From NCBI RefSeq assembly GCF_022836935.1, contig NZ_CP083239.1:4044001-4108000 (forward strand): a stretch of 64,000 nt of DNA, read 5' to 3'. The notes beneath the pieces were generated by a model, which did not search any database, had not been told where the DNA came from, and saw only the letters and a program-made list of their open reading frames with translations. How positions within the stretch are numbered: the first letter of the stretch is position 1; every line of letters starts with the position of its first letter. Shown one piece after another: positions 63,244-64,000 of the stretch. The position numbers and the translations under genes were made by a program. The DNA is from Ancylobacter polymorphus (lineage in GTDB: Bacteria; Pseudomonadota; Alphaproteobacteria; Rhizobiales; Xanthobacteraceae).

Positions 63244-64000
63244 ATGGTACAGGCGATTCCTCTCGAACATCTGGTGTGGCTGTCCGGCGTGCTGCTGGTG
63301 GCGGGGCTGGCCACCGGCATTCTCGCCGGCCTGTTCGGCATTGGCGGCGGCGCCATCGTCGTGCCGGTGCTGTACGAGGTGTTCGGCGCGGTGGGGGTTG
63401 ACGATTCCGAGCGCATGCATCTCTCGGTCGGCACCGCGCTCGCCATCATCGTGCCGACCGCGCTGCGTTCCTATTTCGCCCATCGGCGCCGCACCAAGAT
63501 CGACAATTCCATCATGCGGCAATGGGCGGCCCCGCTGATTGCCGGCGTGGTGGCGGGCACCGCGCTGGCGGCGGTGTCGCCGGATGTGGTGCTGAAGATC
63601 GCCTTCGTGCTGTTCGCGGCCCTGATGTCGTCGAAGCTGCTGTTCGGCCGGGATCACTGGGTGCTGGCGGAGACGCTGCCGGGCCGGCTGCCGATGACGC
63701 TCTACGGCTTCGGCATCGGCGCCTCGGCGCCGCTCATCGGCATTTCCGGCGGCGGCATCGCCACCGTGGTGCTGACCCTCTACCGGGTGCCGATCCACAC
63801 CGCCATCGCCACCTCGGCCGGGCTCGGGGCTCTGATCGCGGTGCCGGGTACGCTCGGCTACATCATCAGCGGCATCCCGCATCTCGACGATCTGCCGCCC
63901 TTCTCGCTCGGCTATGTCTCGCTGCCAGGGCTGGTGCTGGTGGGCGGCATCGCCACGCTAGCGGCGCCGCTGGGCGCGCGGCTGGCGCACGGCTTCACCA
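63244..64000 (+). CDS. TauE/SafE family exporter (3' partial)
   Basis: The first 252 residues of a sulfite/organosulfonate exporter-family membrane protein, cut by the window end. The family signature GLFGIGGGAIVVPVLYEVFG near residue 30 and the second repeat GIGASAPLIGISGGGIATVVLTL are clear. Six or more helices are visible. The ATG at 63244 is chosen; upstream GTG codons are in frame or close by. It lies 49 bp after dusA on the same strand. Substrate unknown. Confidence 0.9.
   Translation, partial: MVQAIPLEHLVWLSGVLLVAGLATGILAGLFGIGGGAIVVPVLYEVFGAVGVDDSERMHLSVGTALAIIVPTALRSYFAHRRRTKIDNSIMRQWAAPLIAGVVAGTALAAVSPDVVLKIAFVLFAALMSSKLLFGRDHWVLAETLPGRLPMTLYGFGIGASAPLIGISGGGIATVVLTLYRVPIHTAIATSAGLGALIAVPGTLGYIISGIPHLDDLPPFSLGYVSLPGLVLVGGIATLAAPLGARLAHGFT

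Overview
The window is a chromosomal segment of a high-GC alphaproteobacterium, most likely in the Hyphomicrobiales (Rhizobiales), possibly Xanthobacteraceae such as Ancylobacter or Starkeya. The placement is inferred from the very high GC third-position bias, a short second-type glutamyl-tRNA synthetase, a DUF2865 protein, an Omp19-like lipoprotein, a CreA protein, a TIGR02281 aspartic protease and the characteristic palindromic repeats with the core GGGCTTGACCC. There are no rRNA genes, prophages, insertion sequences or CRISPR arrays. About 60 genes fill nearly the whole window. The first (polyamine-type aminotransferase) and last (TauE/SafE exporter) are cut by the window edges.

Layout. 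1-9.5 kb: two class III aminotransferases, a rhodanese translationally coupled to a sulfotransferase-like protein, an EamA transporter divergent from a LysR regulator, a ChrA chromate transporter, an SDR oxidoreductase and an Omp19-like lipoprotein. 9.7-14.1 kb: a small unknown protein, phosphatidylserine synthase and decarboxylase (the phosphatidylethanolamine branch), then an Atm1-type ABC exporter behind a four-cysteine ArsR regulator. 14.3-23 kb: LOG-family hydrolase, CysS with a coupled GNAT enzyme, three small secreted proteins, GltX2, an AEC transporter and a NadE-like protein that has lost both catalytic signatures. 23-32.7 kb: a large RgpF-domain glycan protein, a divergent HxlR/quinone reductase pair, three tandem alpha/beta-hydrolase paralogs, class II DAHP synthase and glutathione reductase.

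32.8-46 kb: a complete tricarboxylate transporter operon (TctC, TctB, TctA), DUF2059 protein, RpiA, a phosphoglycolate phosphatase, tRNA-Val(CAC), an SRAP protein, a frameshifted sulfotransferase, two tandem OafA-type acyltransferases with SGNH domains, and an L,D-transpeptidase. 46-54 kb: MoaA, an MFS and a DMT exporter, two tandem TRAP binding proteins without membrane subunits, a PEP-mutase-family lyase and an Mrp ATPase with a histidine-rich linker. 54-64 kb: a polar amino-acid ABC transporter lacking its ATPase, a Fe-S uracil-DNA glycosylase, a nuclease, the lower-loop cobalamin genes cobT / bluB-cobS, DUF1289 plus aspartic protease, DusA and TauE.

Themes: core biosynthesis (phospholipid, aromatic amino acid, cobalamin, molybdopterin, tRNA charging and modification) is mixed with nutrient uptake and a scattered set of surface-glycan decoration genes (two sulfotransferases, RgpF protein, hydrolase triplet, two acyltransferases). 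The observations most worth a second look are the catalytically dead NadE paralog, the hydrolase triplet beside the RgpF gene, the sulfotransferase broken at a GC dinucleotide run, and the His-rich tandem repeat inside Mrp. No obviously new defence or mobile system was seen.
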